From the NCBI GenBank assembly GCA_014654705.1, contig JACVZY010000051.1, positions 62,001-126,000 on the forward strand: 64,000 nt of DNA, read 5' to 3'. Below are positions 8,538 through 16,821 of the stretch, piece after piece (within the stretch, counting starts at the first letter, position 1; each line of letters opens with the position of its first letter). Source of the DNA: Ignavibacteria bacterium (GTDB lineage: Bacteria; Bacteroidota; Ignavibacteria; Kapaibacteriales; UBA4661). The notes beneath the pieces are model-generated. The model was not told where the DNA came from, made no database searches, and saw only the letters and a program-made list of their open reading frames with translations. The position numbers and the translations under genes are program-made.

Positions 8538-9905
8538 ATGAATGTTTCTTTTTATACCCTCGGTTGCAAATTGAATTACGCTGAAACCTCGCAATTACAA
8601 AGTATTTTTGAGCGCGATGGTCATTCTGTCGTGCCTTTTGGGCAGCCGACCGATGCCGTGATAATTAACACTTGTACCGTTACCGAAAATGCAGACAAAG
8701 AGTGTCGGCAGATAATTCGGCGTGCGCTGCGCGTTTCGCCTGAAGCATTTGTGGGCGTAACAGGCTGCTATGCGCAACTGCAACCGGAGGAAATTGCTTC
8801 GATTGAAGGCGTAGATGCGGTCTTTGGGGCAAAAGAAAAATTTAAGATTACCAGTCTTATACACAATTTTCGCAAACTCGATACCCCACATTGTTTCGTG
8901 GATGAATTAGACGGAGCGCTCGACTTCGTGGAGGCGCAGTCCACGGAGTCCGACAGCCGCACACGAGCGTTTTTGAAACTTCAGGACGGGTGCGATTACA
9001 AATGTAGTTTTTGCACGATTCCGCTTGCACGAGGCAAAAGCCGCGCAATGGATTTTGCTCTTATTCCTGAGAAAATACGTGCATTAGAAGCAAGTGGGTA
9101 TCACGAGGTCGTGCTTTCGGGCATCAACTTAGGCGATTACCAAGCCCCCACGGGCGAAACTTTTACCGATGTGGTGCGTCAAATTGACGAGATGCAAACA
9201 CGATTGCGTGTGCGGATTTCGTCCATTGAGCCGAATTTATTGACACGAGAAATTATCGAAATTATCGCGCAATCAAACGTGTTTTGCCCATCCTTCCACA
9301 TTCCGCTCCAAAGCGGTTCGCCGGATGTTTTGCGCCAAATGCGCCGCCGTTACAAAGCGGAGTATTACCGTGATCTTATCGAAACAATCAAAGATTATAT
9401 GCCGTCGGCAGGCATCGGAGCAGATGTGATTGTGGGCTTTCCAACAGAAACGGATGCGCATTTTGAGAAAACGTTCGCAATGCTGCACGAACTTCCTGTT
9501 TCGTATTTGCACGTTTTTAGCTATTCGGAGCGAGAAAATACGCCGGCTGCTGAACTTTCCGCGCTGACTGGCGGCGTACCGATGCACGTACGAGCAGAAC
9601 GCTCAAAGCGCTTACGTGCACTGTCGGCAAAGAAAAAGTTTGAATTTTATCAGTCCCAGTGCGGCACAGAACACACAGTCATTCCTGAACAACGGAATCC
9701 GGAAACGGGTCTATGGACGGGCTGGACAGAAAATTATGTTCGCGCCGAATTTGCGGGCGCTGCAAGTCTTGTGCAAGCACCCATGCGTGTTCACCTGCGT
9801 GAACTTAGTGGTGCTGAGACGGTGCTCGGCGATATACTGGAAGACTCGTCTCTTTTTTCGCGTTTTCGGGCAAGCGACGTTTCGTATATCCCAATTATGA
9901 TGTAA
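8538..9905 (+). CDS. mtaB: tRNA (t6A37) methylthiotransferase MtaB
   Basis: Radical SAM methylthiotransferase that converts t6A to ms2t6A at position 37 of tRNAs reading ANN codons. The N-terminal UPF0004 domain carries three cluster ligands, C10, C46 and C77. The radical SAM triad is C152, C156 and C159 in GCDYKCSFC. The opening TLGCKLN motif separates MtaB from MiaB and RimO. A TRAM-like C-terminal part is present and the 455-residue length is normal. No obvious Shine-Dalgarno precedes the ATG. asd follows 41 bases later and may share the transcript. Confidence 0.92.
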   Translation: MNVSFYTLGCKLNYAETSQLQSIFERDGHSVVPFGQPTDAVIINTCTVTENADKECRQIIRRALRVSPEAFVGVTGCYAQLQPEEIASIEGVDAVFGAKEKFKITSLIHNFRKLDTPHCFVDELDGALDFVEAQSTESDSRTRAFLKLQDGCDYKCSFCTIPLARGKSRAMDFALIPEKIRALEASGYHEVVLSGINLGDYQAPTGETFTDVVRQIDEMQTRLRVRISSIEPNLLTREIIEIIAQSNVFCPSFHIPLQSGSPDVLRQMRRRYKAEYYRDLIETIKDYMPSAGIGADVIVGFPTETDAHFEKTFAMLHELPVSYLHVFSYSERENTPAAELSALTGGVPMHVRAERSKRLRALSAKKKFEFYQSQCGTEHTVIPEQRNPETGLWTGWTENYVRAEFAGAASLVQAPMRVHLRELSGAETVLGDILEDSSLFSRFRASDVSYIPIMM

Positions 9906-9946
9906 TGAGATGATGATATTAAGTTTTATTCACAACCAAGATTCTC

Positions 9947-10987
9947 ATGAGTAATCAAACAAATGGCTACGTTGTGGCTGTGGCGGGCGCAACAGGACTG
10001 GTGGGACGCACAATGCTCAAAGTCCTTGAAGAGCGTAATTTCCCTGTCAAATCCCTCAAACTTCTTGCTTCCAAGCGCTCTGCGGGTTCAAAACTCGTAT
10101 TCAAAGGTCAAGAATACATCGTTGAAGAATTGACACATGATTCATTTCACGGTGTTGACATAGCGCTTTTTTCTGCCGGTGGAGCGGCAAGCAAAGAATT
10201 TGCGCCGTCGGCGGCAAAAGCAGGTTGCGTGGCGATTGACAACAGCAGCGCATGGCGAATGCACAAGCACGTACCGCTCGTGGTGCCGGAGGTGAATACT
10301 CATGCGCTTCAGGGGCATCACGGCATCATTGCCAATCCAAATTGCTCGACTATTCAGCTTGTGGTAGCACTAGAGCCTCTCCACAATGAATTTGGGCTGA
10401 AGCGTGTCGTCGTTTCTACATATCAATCGCCAAGTGGTGCTGGGAATCAAGGTGTGGAAACGCTTCATGGTGAGTTGCAGGGTAAGCCCGTGCAGTCACC
10501 ATTTTCTGCGCCGATTGCGTTTAATACCGTCTTTCATACCGTCAAAGAACAGTTTGGTTTTTCCGAGGAAGAAATCAAAATGCTGAATGAAATTCGTAAA
10601 ATTATGGAACTGCCGTCATTACGTCTTGCTGTAACGTGTGTGCGCGTTCCGACGCTCGGTGGGCACGGAGAATCGGTGAATATAGAAACCGAAAAAGCAA
10701 TTTCGCCCGAAGCAATGACAAATGCGCTGAAAGCCTCGCCGGGTATAGTGATTGCAGATGAACCGCACAAAGCAGTCTATCCTACGCCGCAGATGAGCGA
10801 CGGACGGGATGAAGTCTTTGTGGGTCGCATTCGCAAGGACGACTCGGTCGAACACGGTGCGTATATGTGGGTGGTCTCGGACAACATCCGCAAGGGCGCA
10901 GCGACGAATGCGGTGCAGATTGCCGAAGCGCTTGCCGCAAAAGGCTGGGTGAGTGTTACTCCGCTCGCTCAGGGAGAAACATTTTAA
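9947..10987 (+). CDS. asd: Aspartate-semialdehyde dehydrogenase
   Basis: Converts aspartyl-4-phosphate to aspartate-semialdehyde with NADPH, the branch point to lysine/diaminopimelate, threonine and methionine. The NADP-binding loop is GATGLVG (14-20). The catalytic cysteine is C133 in NPNCST and the catalytic histidine is H240 in GGHGES. Length of 346 residues is normal. No other aspartate-pathway gene lies nearby. About 130 bases without a gene separate it from the cyclic-nucleotide-binding pair. Confidence 0.95.
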   Translation: MSNQTNGYVVAVAGATGLVGRTMLKVLEERNFPVKSLKLLASKRSAGSKLVFKGQEYIVEELTHDSFHGVDIALFSAGGAASKEFAPSAAKAGCVAIDNSSAWRMHKHVPLVVPEVNTHALQGHHGIIANPNCSTIQLVVALEPLHNEFGLKRVVVSTYQSPSGAGNQGVETLHGELQGKPVQSPFSAPIAFNTVFHTVKEQFGFSEEEIKMLNEIRKIMELPSLRLAVTCVRVPTLGGHGESVNIETEKAISPEAMTNALKASPGIVIADEPHKAVYPTPQMSDGRDEVFVGRIRKDDSVEHGAYMWVVSDNIRKGAATNAVQIAEALAAKGWVSVTPLAQGETF

Positions 10988-11115
10988 GTTTACGTTTACG
11001 TGAAAAAAGTTTGTTATTAGTGTTGCTTTGTGTATTTTCATGGGCTGAAAAGGTACAGTAACATTGAATAATTGTCATTTATACAGTCTCAATTTTTTCA
11101 TCAGGAGAACAGTTA

Positions 11116-11487
11116 ATGTCGCAGAAAGTGCTTTCATTCCGTCCGGGCGAGGTTATTATTCGTGAGGGTGAACGTGGAAAAGGATATTACATCCTCGAAT
11201 CCGGTACTATTAGTCTAAGCAAGCAAGGCGTAAAAATCTCCGAACTTGCCGGGGTAGGAACAATTTTCGGCGAGATGAGCGATATTCTCGACGAACCGCG
11301 CACCTGCACGGCAACAGCAGAGACTGCTACGCAAGTTGCATATTATCCCTTTAGCCTTGACGATATTATTCGTCAGCATCCCGAAGTGGCGAAACAGCTT
11401 GTGATTGCACTTGCTGAACGTATTTCCACAACCACCGATGCGCTGACACAAGGCAAACTGGCATTCCTCGAACTCACACGCAAGTAA
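11116..11487 (+). CDS. Stand-alone cyclic-nucleotide-binding-domain protein, copy 1
   Basis: A 123-residue protein that is almost entirely one CAP_ED/cNMP-binding domain. It has a jelly-roll with the signature GTIFGEMSDIL and then PRTCT, where Glu and Arg correspond to the ligand-contacting residues of CAP-type domains. No DNA-binding or effector domain is present, so it probably works through a partner. The start is supported by AGGAG upstream (TCAGGAGAACAGTTAATG). The next gene encodes a protein of identical length with obvious sequence similarity, so the two look like a tandem duplication. Ligand and role are unknown. Confidence 0.85.
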   Translation: MSQKVLSFRPGEVIIREGERGKGYYILESGTISLSKQGVKISELAGVGTIFGEMSDILDEPRTCTATAETATQVAYYPFSLDDIIRQHPEVAKQLVIALAERISTTTDALTQGKLAFLELTRK

Positions 11488-11581
11488 TAGCGCTTAGAGT
11501 CCGAGCCATCGAATAACCTATCGTATTCATCGGTACTTTGTAGTTTTCCTCACACTTTTTTATGCTCGAAGGAGCGCTCAG

Positions 11582-11953
11582 ATGAGTAAATCTCTATCTT
11601 TCAAGCCGGGCGACATCATTATGCGCGAAGGCGACCGCGGCGGTGACGGTTTTTACATTCTTGAAAGCGGTAGCTTTGAGGTTATCAAGCAAGGTGTCAA
11701 AATCCGCGAAGTGATTATTGCCGGTACTATTTTTGGCGAAATGTCCGATATTTTGGGACAAGCCCGCTCCTGCACGATTGTTGCGAAAACGCCTTGTACC
11801 GTTACGCACATCACGCAAGGACTGGACGAAGTGATTCGTGCTTATCCGGACACGGCAAAAGAACTTATTACCTCACTTGCCCGCCGTCTTTCCAGCACGA
11901 CGAATCAGTTTACCCAAACGCAGTTCCTTATATGGAAGCACAGCCAAGATTAA
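11582..11953 (+). CDS. Stand-alone cyclic-nucleotide-binding-domain protein, copy 2
   Basis: Also 123 residues and clearly paralogous to the preceding gene. Shared blocks are YILESGS/T, KQGVKI, TIFGEMSDIL and the PR/AR-x-CT ligand-site region. Copy 2 has ARSCT in place of PRTCT. The start is supported by GAAGGAG upstream. The 94-base gap between the copies holds no terminator that I can see, so they may be co-transcribed. A strong terminator follows. No output domain is present, and a switch or scaffold role is only inference. Confidence 0.85.
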   Translation: MSKSLSFKPGDIIMREGDRGGDGFYILESGSFEVIKQGVKIREVIIAGTIFGEMSDILGQARSCTIVAKTPCTVTHITQGLDEVIRAYPDTAKELITSLARRLSSTTNQFTQTQFLIWKHSQD

Positions 11954-11980
11954 GTTTTTTGCTTTTTCAGAAGCCTACAA

Positions 11981-12019
11981 AAATGCCCGCATAAATTTTT
12001 ATGCAGGGCATTTTTTTTT
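11981..12019 (+). terminator. Rho-independent terminator before the SUF cluster
   Basis: A stem of about 15 bp with one bulge (left arm 11981-11995, right arm 11998-12013) is followed by a T run to 12019. It isolates the cyclic-nucleotide-binding pair from the rrf2/SUF transcript. Confidence 0.9.
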
Positions 12020-12095
12020 ACTCGCAAGGATGCCACTCTTGAATCACGACAAAAAAAGTCGTATATTGCAAGTCAAAGTACCACAGCCGTTCATT

Positions 12096-12114
12096 GTGTA
12101 TAAACCTTATACAC
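12096..12114. promoter_or_regulatory. Perfect palindrome upstream of rrf2, putative Rrf2 operator
   Basis: GTGTATAA (12096-12103), a three-base spacer ACC, then TTATACAC (12107-12114) form a perfect 8-3-8 inverted repeat. It ends 30 bases before the rrf2 ATG, where a promoter core would lie. Rrf2/IscR-type dimers bind such sites, so autoregulation of the SUF cluster is a reasonable inference. I found no second copy by eye. Confidence 0.6.
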
Positions 12115-12144
12115 TGAGTACGGATTTCCTTCGTCTTATACGCC

Positions 12145-12609
12145 ATGCTACGACTCTCAAAAAAATCGGAATATGCGCTCATTGCATTGCAGTACATCGC
12201 TTCGCATAAGGGGCGCATTGTCTCGGCGAAGGAAATTGCGGAACATTATGGCATTTCGTTTGAATTTGTCGCCAAAACGCTACAAGCGCTCATGCGGCAG
12301 AAATTTATTATTTCGCAGCAGGGTGCATCAGGCGGATACGAGTTATTACGTCACCCCTCTGAAATTTCTGTAGCGCAGGTCATAGAAGCCGTCGAAGGCA
12401 AGACACAGATTGTAGAATGCTGCGGTGACCATGGCTCGAAGGATTGTTCTATGCAAAGCCGCTGCACTATCAAAACGCCAATGAGCATCCTGCAACGCCG
12501 CATAGACGAAGTGCTTTCTTCCATGACGATTCAGCAAATGGCATTTCCCGAAACAGAGTGCTACTTTACCATTCAAAGCGTATATGCGACCAATGGTATT
12601 ATCAATTAA
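12145..12609 (+). CDS. Rrf2-family Fe-S-type transcription regulator of the SUF cluster
   Basis: 154-residue Rrf2 protein with a winged helix-turn-helix (about 1-65) opening with LRLSKKSEYAL. A cysteine cluster of C92, C93, C101 and C107 corresponds to the iron-sulfur ligands of IscR/NsrR-type proteins. Its position first in the SUF cluster, 43 bases before sufA, suggests it senses Fe-S status or oxidative stress and controls the operon, like SufR or IscR. A perfect palindrome lies upstream. The exact subtype cannot be settled from sequence alone, so no gene symbol is given. Confidence 0.9.
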   Translation: MLRLSKKSEYALIALQYIASHKGRIVSAKEIAEHYGISFEFVAKTLQALMRQKFIISQQGASGGYELLRHPSEISVAQVIEAVEGKTQIVECCGDHGSKDCSMQSRCTIKTPMSILQRRIDEVLSSMTIQQMAFPETECYFTIQSVYATNGIIN

Positions 12610-12652
12610 CAGCCTTTTACAGACTTTTGTTTAACTTTTCAGCATTTTTGCT

Positions 12653-13027
12653 ATGGTTGAAACTATTGCTACCGGAATTGTCGGCACTACTGCTGACGAT
12701 GACATTAAAATCACTGCTCGCGCTATCAGCGAAATTAACAAAATTAAAGAGCAAAATAGTATTCCTGCTACTTACGGATTGCGCGTAGGCGTTAAGGGCG
12801 GCGGTTGCTCAGGCTTGTCTTACACGCTGGGCTTTGATGCCGAGTCACGCGAAAGCGATAAAATTCTGCCTATGGGCGATGTCAATATCTTTGTTGACAA
12901 AAAAAGCCTCTTCTACCTCATGGGCGTTGAACTGGATTTCACCGATGGCTTGAATGGGCGCGGATTCACGTTCAATAATCCCAATGCAACCAAAACCTGT
13001 GGCTGCGGTTCGTCCTTTGGCGTGTAA
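12653..13027 (+). CDS. sufA: A-type iron-sulfur carrier SufA/IscA
   Basis: HesB/IscA/SufA family protein that receives and hands on Fe-S clusters. The three ligand cysteines are C52 in GGGCSGL and C116 and C118 in the C-terminal CGCGSSF. At 124 residues, the N-terminal 18 or so form a short non-conserved extension. It follows rrf2, and only two bases separate it from the DUF4177 gene. ErpA or IscA identity is equally possible by sequence. SufA is chosen from the operon context. Confidence 0.92.
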   Translation: MVETIATGIVGTTADDDIKITARAISEINKIKEQNSIPATYGLRVGVKGGGCSGLSYTLGFDAESRESDKILPMGDVNIFVDKKSLFYLMGVELDFTDGLNGRGFTFNNPNATKTCGCGSSFGV

Positions 13028-13029
13028 AT

Positions 13030-13233
13030 ATGGGCAGCACCCGCTACGAATATACCTTTGTTCGCTTCGGCGAAGTCTGGATGGAAGGCGGCAACGTCGC
13101 GCAAGAAGACTATCGCCATATCATACAGGAACACGCTGCCGAGGGCTGGCGCTTGGTGCAGATATTCGCTCCCGAACCGGGTAAAAGCGATGAGCATTAC
13201 TACGAACTGATTTTTGAGCGTCCGCTTGTGTAA
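13030..13233 (+). CDS. DUF4177 small protein
   Basis: 67-residue protein with the DUF4177 pattern: an N-terminal YEYTFVRF strand, a central HAAEGWRLVQIF block and a C-terminal YYELIFERP strand. Function is unknown. The start codon lies two bases after the sufA stop, so it is probably translationally coupled to sufA. The next gene is a frameshifted paralog. Such short proteins are often scattered in genomes, and a location inside a SUF operon is unusual in my knowledge. Confidence 0.82.
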   Translation: MGSTRYEYTFVRFGEVWMEGGNVAQEDYRHIIQEHAAEGWRLVQIFAPEPGKSDEHYYELIFERPLV

Positions 13234-13253
13234 TTACTTTGAAAGCTAGAATA

Positions 13254-13491
13254 ATGGATGAGCAAGAGTTTGAACGGCAGCAAGAATTTGAATACAAGTT
13301 TGTGCGTCTTAAAGGCTCCTTCTTTGGTTCAGTGAAGGGACCCCGAACAAGAGTACCAAGATGTTATCCATGAACACGCAAAAAAAGGCTGGCGCTTGGT
13401 GCAGATTTTTTCTCCCGGCACAGGCGCTTATGGTACTGCTACATACTACGAAATCGTCCTTGAGCGCTCAATACACAAGAAAACACTATGA
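13254..13491 (+). pseudogene. Frameshifted second DUF4177 gene
   Basis: From the ATG at 13254 the frame reads an N-terminal DUF4177 strand (FEYKFVRL) and then stops at 13371-13373. Removing one C from the CCCC run at 13341-13344 restores a continuous protein. It contains EYQDVIHEHAKKGWRLVQIF and TYYEIVLERS and ends at TGA 13489-13491. The repaired protein of about 78 residues is clearly paralogous to the gene at 13030. The restored stop overlaps the start of the DUF29 gene as ATGA, which indicates the downstream frame was the native one. It may be a genuine pseudogene, a sequencing error or, less likely, a programmed frameshift. Confidence 0.8.
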
Positions 13492-13937
13492 CATCGCAGC
13501 GTGACTGGCATGAACTCGTCTTTTCTTCGCATTACCTGACTGCATCAGCTATTCATTCGGAATTGCAAGATGGTAATGTGGAAGCGGCTATGCTCGGTAC
13601 GGCTGAACTCATGGAATCTATGACCAAAATTGACCGCCGGGCAGTGAAAAGCCATTTGGTGATACTGATGATGCACATTATCAAATGGAAAACTCAAGAA
13701 CACCAACGCTCGCGCTCTTGGACGCGCACTATTCGTAATGCCCGCCGCGAAATCAGTGAAATTCAAGAATCCACGCCAAGCATTACCAATGAAATTATTC
13801 GCGGCTATTGGGACAAAGCTTTCGCCGAAGCCCGCGCCGATGCAGAGGACGAAATGGAACAAAGAACCAATGTCGAACATCTTACATGGCAAGAAGTTTT
13901 CGACGAAGAGTATGTGCTGCCTTTCCCCACACCATAA
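13488..13937 (+). CDS. DUF29 family protein
   Basis: 149-residue, highly charged, mostly helical protein without signal or membrane segment. It matches DUF29: an ELMESMTKIDRRAVKSHL block, HIIKWKTQ, RSRSWTRTIRNARREI and an acidic C-terminus ending near LPFP. DUF29 proteins occur in many cyanobacteria and proteobacteria and have no established function. The start overlaps the end of the frameshifted DUF4177 gene (ATGA), and sufB follows 60 bases later, so it is embedded in the SUF transcript. A cytoplasmic location is inferred. Confidence 0.82.
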   Translation: MTSQRDWHELVFSSHYLTASAIHSELQDGNVEAAMLGTAELMESMTKIDRRAVKSHLVILMMHIIKWKTQEHQRSRSWTRTIRNARREISEIQESTPSITNEIIRGYWDKAFAEARADAEDEMEQRTNVEHLTWQEVFDEEYVLPFPTP

Positions 13938-13997
13938 ACCAAACAACGACAATCTTTCATCGTTATCTTTCATTCTCATTTTTCATTCTCAACACCA

Positions 13998-15470
13998 ATG
14001 GCTAAAGTAGAACAACAGGACATTTTGGACGAGGTAGTTTCCAGTGAGTACAAATACGGCTTCGTGACCGACATTGAGCAAGAAATTGCTCCTATCGGCT
14101 TGAATGAAGACGTCGTGCGTATGATTTCAGCAAAGAAAAACGAGCCGGAATGGATGCTGGAATGGCGCTTGAAAGCGTATCGCCATTGGCTCACGATGAA
14201 AGAACCACAATGGCAAAACGTGACCTTCCCGCAGATTGATTACCAATCAGTCAGCTATTATGCGGCTCCCAAGCAATCTGCAAAACCCAAAAGTCTCGAC
14301 GAAATTGACCCCGAACTCCGTCGCACACTGGACAAACTCGGCATCTCGCTCCAAGAGCAAGAACGTATCACGGGCGTACACGACGGCTTGACGGGCGGTA
14401 TCGCGGTTGATTTTGTGATGGATAGCGTATCGGTGGCTACATCCTTCAAAGAAAAACTTGCCTCGCTTGGCATTATCTTTTGTTCTATCAGCGAAGCAAT
14501 TCAAGAGCATCCTGACTTGGTGAAGCAATACATCGGCTCGGTTGTGCCGCCCAATGACAATTATTTTGCTGCACTCAATTCTGCAGTCTTTTCCGACGGT
14601 TCATTTTGCTACATCCCCAAGGGTACGCGCTGCCCGATGGAGCTTTCTACCTACTTCCGTATCAATGCCGAAAATACGGGGCAGTTCGAGCGGACGTTGC
14701 TTATTGCGGATGAAGGTGCGTATGTCAGTTACCTCGAAGGCTGCACAGCGCCTATGCGTGATGAGAATCAGCTTCATGCAGCGGTGGTGGAACTTATCGC
14801 AATGGACAACGCAGAAATCAAGTATTCGACTGTTCAAAACTGGTATCCGGGCGATAAAGACGGCAAAGGTGGTATCTACAACTTCGTTACCAAGCGTGGC
14901 ACTGCATACAAACACGCGAAAATTTCGTGGACGCAGGTAGAGACTGGTTCGTCTATTACGTGGAAATATCCGAGCGTGATTCTCAAAGGCGATTATTCGG
15001 TTGGTGAATTCTACTCCGTTGCCGTTACGAACAATATGCAGCAGGCAGACACCGGCACGAAGATGCTCCACATCGGCAAAAATACGAAAAGCCGCATCGT
15101 CTCGAAGGGCATTTCGGCAGGCAAAAGCCAGAACAGCTATCGCGGACAGGTGCGTGTGGGAAAAACTGCTGACAATGCACGTAATTTCTCGCAATGCGAC
15201 TCGCTACTTATTGGTGATAAATGCGGTGCGCACACGTTCCCCTACATCGAAGTCGGCAATCCTTCCGGCACAGTGGAGCACGAAGCCACAACCTCGAAAA
15301 TCGGCGAAGACACGCTTTTTTACTTCAATCAACGCGGCATTGACACCGAACAAGCGGTGGCAATGATTGTGAACGGTTATGCGAAAGAAGTAATGAACCA
15401 ACTTCCGATGGAATTTGCCGTGGAGGCACAGAAGCTGCTTGCTATATCGCTTGAAGGCAGCGTTGGATAA
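13998..15470 (+). CDS. sufB: Fe-S cluster assembly scaffold SufB
   Basis: 490-residue scaffold subunit that with SufC and SufD builds Fe-S clusters in the cytoplasm. The C-terminal half has the family hallmarks: [17 protein letters not shown] with C409 in the position of the essential cysteine, then [16 protein letters not shown] and [10 protein letters not shown], ending LEGSVG. Length is normal. It is separated from sufC by a membrane-protein gene, whereas in most SUF operons sufB and sufC are adjacent. Confidence 0.97.
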   Translation: MAKVEQQDILDEVVSSEYKYGFVTDIEQEIAPIGLNEDVVRMISAKKNEPEWMLEWRLKAYRHWLTMKEPQWQNVTFPQIDYQSVSYYAAPKQSAKPKSLDEIDPELRRTLDKLGISLQEQERITGVHDGLTGGIAVDFVMDSVSVATSFKEKLASLGIIFCSISEAIQEHPDLVKQYIGSVVPPNDNYFAALNSAVFSDGSFCYIPKGTRCPMELSTYFRINAENTGQFERTLLIADEGAYVSYLEGCTAPMRDENQLHAAVVELIAMDNAEIKYSTVQNWYPGDKDGKGGIYNFVTKRGTAYKHAKISWTQVETGSSITWKYPSVILKGDYSVGEFYSVAVTNNMQQADTGTKMLHIGKNTKSRIVSKGISAGKSQNSYRGQVRVGKTADNARNFSQCDSLLIGDKCGAHTFPYIEVGNPSGTVEHEATTSKIGEDTLFYFNQRGIDTEQAVAMIVNGYAKEVMNQLPMEFAVEAQKLLAISLEGSVG

Positions 15471-15541
15471 AAAGGTCGCTGTGAAATTGAGATAGATGTT
15501 CAATCAGTTTCAAAAAATACCGCAACTAAATTTTCAAGACT

Positions 15542-16009
15542 ATGCAGGAAATCGTTCTTGGTAATCGAAAAATGAATCGCGGCGAACAACTTGCTGTGGC
15601 TATCGGCGGTGCGGCACTTGTCCTCTACGTTACGCGGTTCGATATTACGACGCTCTGGCTCATCGGCGTTGGTCTGTATGCAACTGTTGTGTTGCTTCTG
15701 CTCTTGCGCTCCCAACGTTTTGTTATCCTCAATGAAGAGGGTATTGATTTCAAGCCAAGTGTTTTCGGGCAAGCAAAATGGTATGCGTGGGCGAATGTTA
15801 TCAAGGTAGTTGCCAACTCTGCCGGCGTCACGCTCTATCTCAAAGATGGCTCCAGTACTGCCTTTGCAGTCGAAAGCTCAAAATGGTTTAACTTCCGTAA
15901 GTTCCGCTCTAATGTTGAACGTCTGGCACGGTATCACGGCATTGATGTTTTTATTCAAGTCGTAGAAATGGCAGGCGAGCCGCCAGATTTGAAGCGGTTG
16001 CAGGAATAA
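15542..16009 (+). CDS. Membrane protein with a PH-like cytoplasmic domain, inside the SUF cluster
   Basis: 155-residue protein not assigned to a named family. Two hydrophobic segments lie close together (about 17-31 and 37-56). They are followed by about 95 soluble residues with short strands (FVILNEEGIDFKPS, WYAWANVIKV, GVTLYLKDGS), resembling the bacterial PH-like domain fold. The ORF begins 71 bases after sufB, and sufC begins 47 bases after its stop, all on one strand. Whether it takes part in cluster assembly or is a passenger is unknown. Confidence 0.7.
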   Translation: MQEIVLGNRKMNRGEQLAVAIGGAALVLYVTRFDITTLWLIGVGLYATVVLLLLLRSQRFVILNEEGIDFKPSVFGQAKWYAWANVIKVVANSAGVTLYLKDGSSTAFAVESSKWFNFRKFRSNVERLARYHGIDVFIQVVEMAGEPPDLKRLQE

Positions 16010-16056
16010 CACACGAAAAAAAATTTTTTACCCATATTCATTAGGATTGACTGTTC

Positions 16057-16821
16057 ATGCTCACCATCACCAATCTGCAAGCCTCCGTAGAAGGCAAAGA
16101 GATTTTGAAGGGAATTAACCTCACCATTGGCAAAGGCGAAATTCACGCCATCATGGGACCCAACGGCTCGGGCAAAAGCACACTTGCCTCGGTGCTTGCC
16201 GGACGGGAAGATTACGAAATTACAGGCGGCACGGTTGTATTTCAAGGTGAAGATTTGCTCGAAATGTCGCCCGAAGCCCGCGCCCGCGAAGGTGTATTTT
16301 TAGCGTTTCAGTATCCGGTCGAAATTCCCGGCGTGAGCAATACCAATTTTCTCAAAGCCGCCGTCAACGAAGTCCGCAAACATCGCGGTTTAGCTCCAAT
16401 GGAGCCGAAAGCATTTCTGAACATGATGCGCGAGAAAATGGCATTAGTGGAAATGGATCAAGCAATGGTTAGCCGCTCGGTAAACGAAGGTTTTTCCGGG
16501 GGCGAGAAAAAACGCAACGAAATCTTCCAAATGGCAATGCTGGAGCCAAAACTCTCCATTTTGGACGAGACTGATTCAGGTCTGGATATTGACGCGCTCA
16601 AAATCGTTGCCAACGGCGTCAACAAGCTGCGCTCCAAAGAAACTTCTACCATAGTCATCACGCACTATCAGCGTTTGCTGGATTACATCGTACCTGACTT
16701 TGTTCATGTACTCTACAAAGGGCGTATTGTCAAGTCTGGCGGTAAAGACTTGGCGTTGGAACTGGAAGCAAAAGGTTATGATTGGATTAAAGAATTGGCT
16801 CAAGAAGAGGTGACTGCATGA
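16057..16821 (+). CDS. sufC: SufC ATPase of the SufBCD complex
   Basis: Soluble ABC-type ATPase that powers the SufBCD scaffold. Walker A is GPNGSGKST (34-42), the ABC signature is FSGGEKKR (from 146), and Walker B ends at E171 in [11 protein letters not shown], the SufC-specific form. At 254 residues it is full length. The stop overlaps the sufD start by four bases (ATGA at 16818), giving tight translational coupling. Confidence 0.97.
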   Translation: MLTITNLQASVEGKEILKGINLTIGKGEIHAIMGPNGSGKSTLASVLAGREDYEITGGTVVFQGEDLLEMSPEARAREGVFLAFQYPVEIPGVSNTNFLKAAVNEVRKHRGLAPMEPKAFLNMMREKMALVEMDQAMVSRSVNEGFSGGEKKRNEIFQMAMLEPKLSILDETDSGLDIDALKIVANGVNKLRSKETSTIVITHYQRLLDYIVPDFVHVLYKGRIVKSGGKDLALELEAKGYDWIKELAQEEVTA

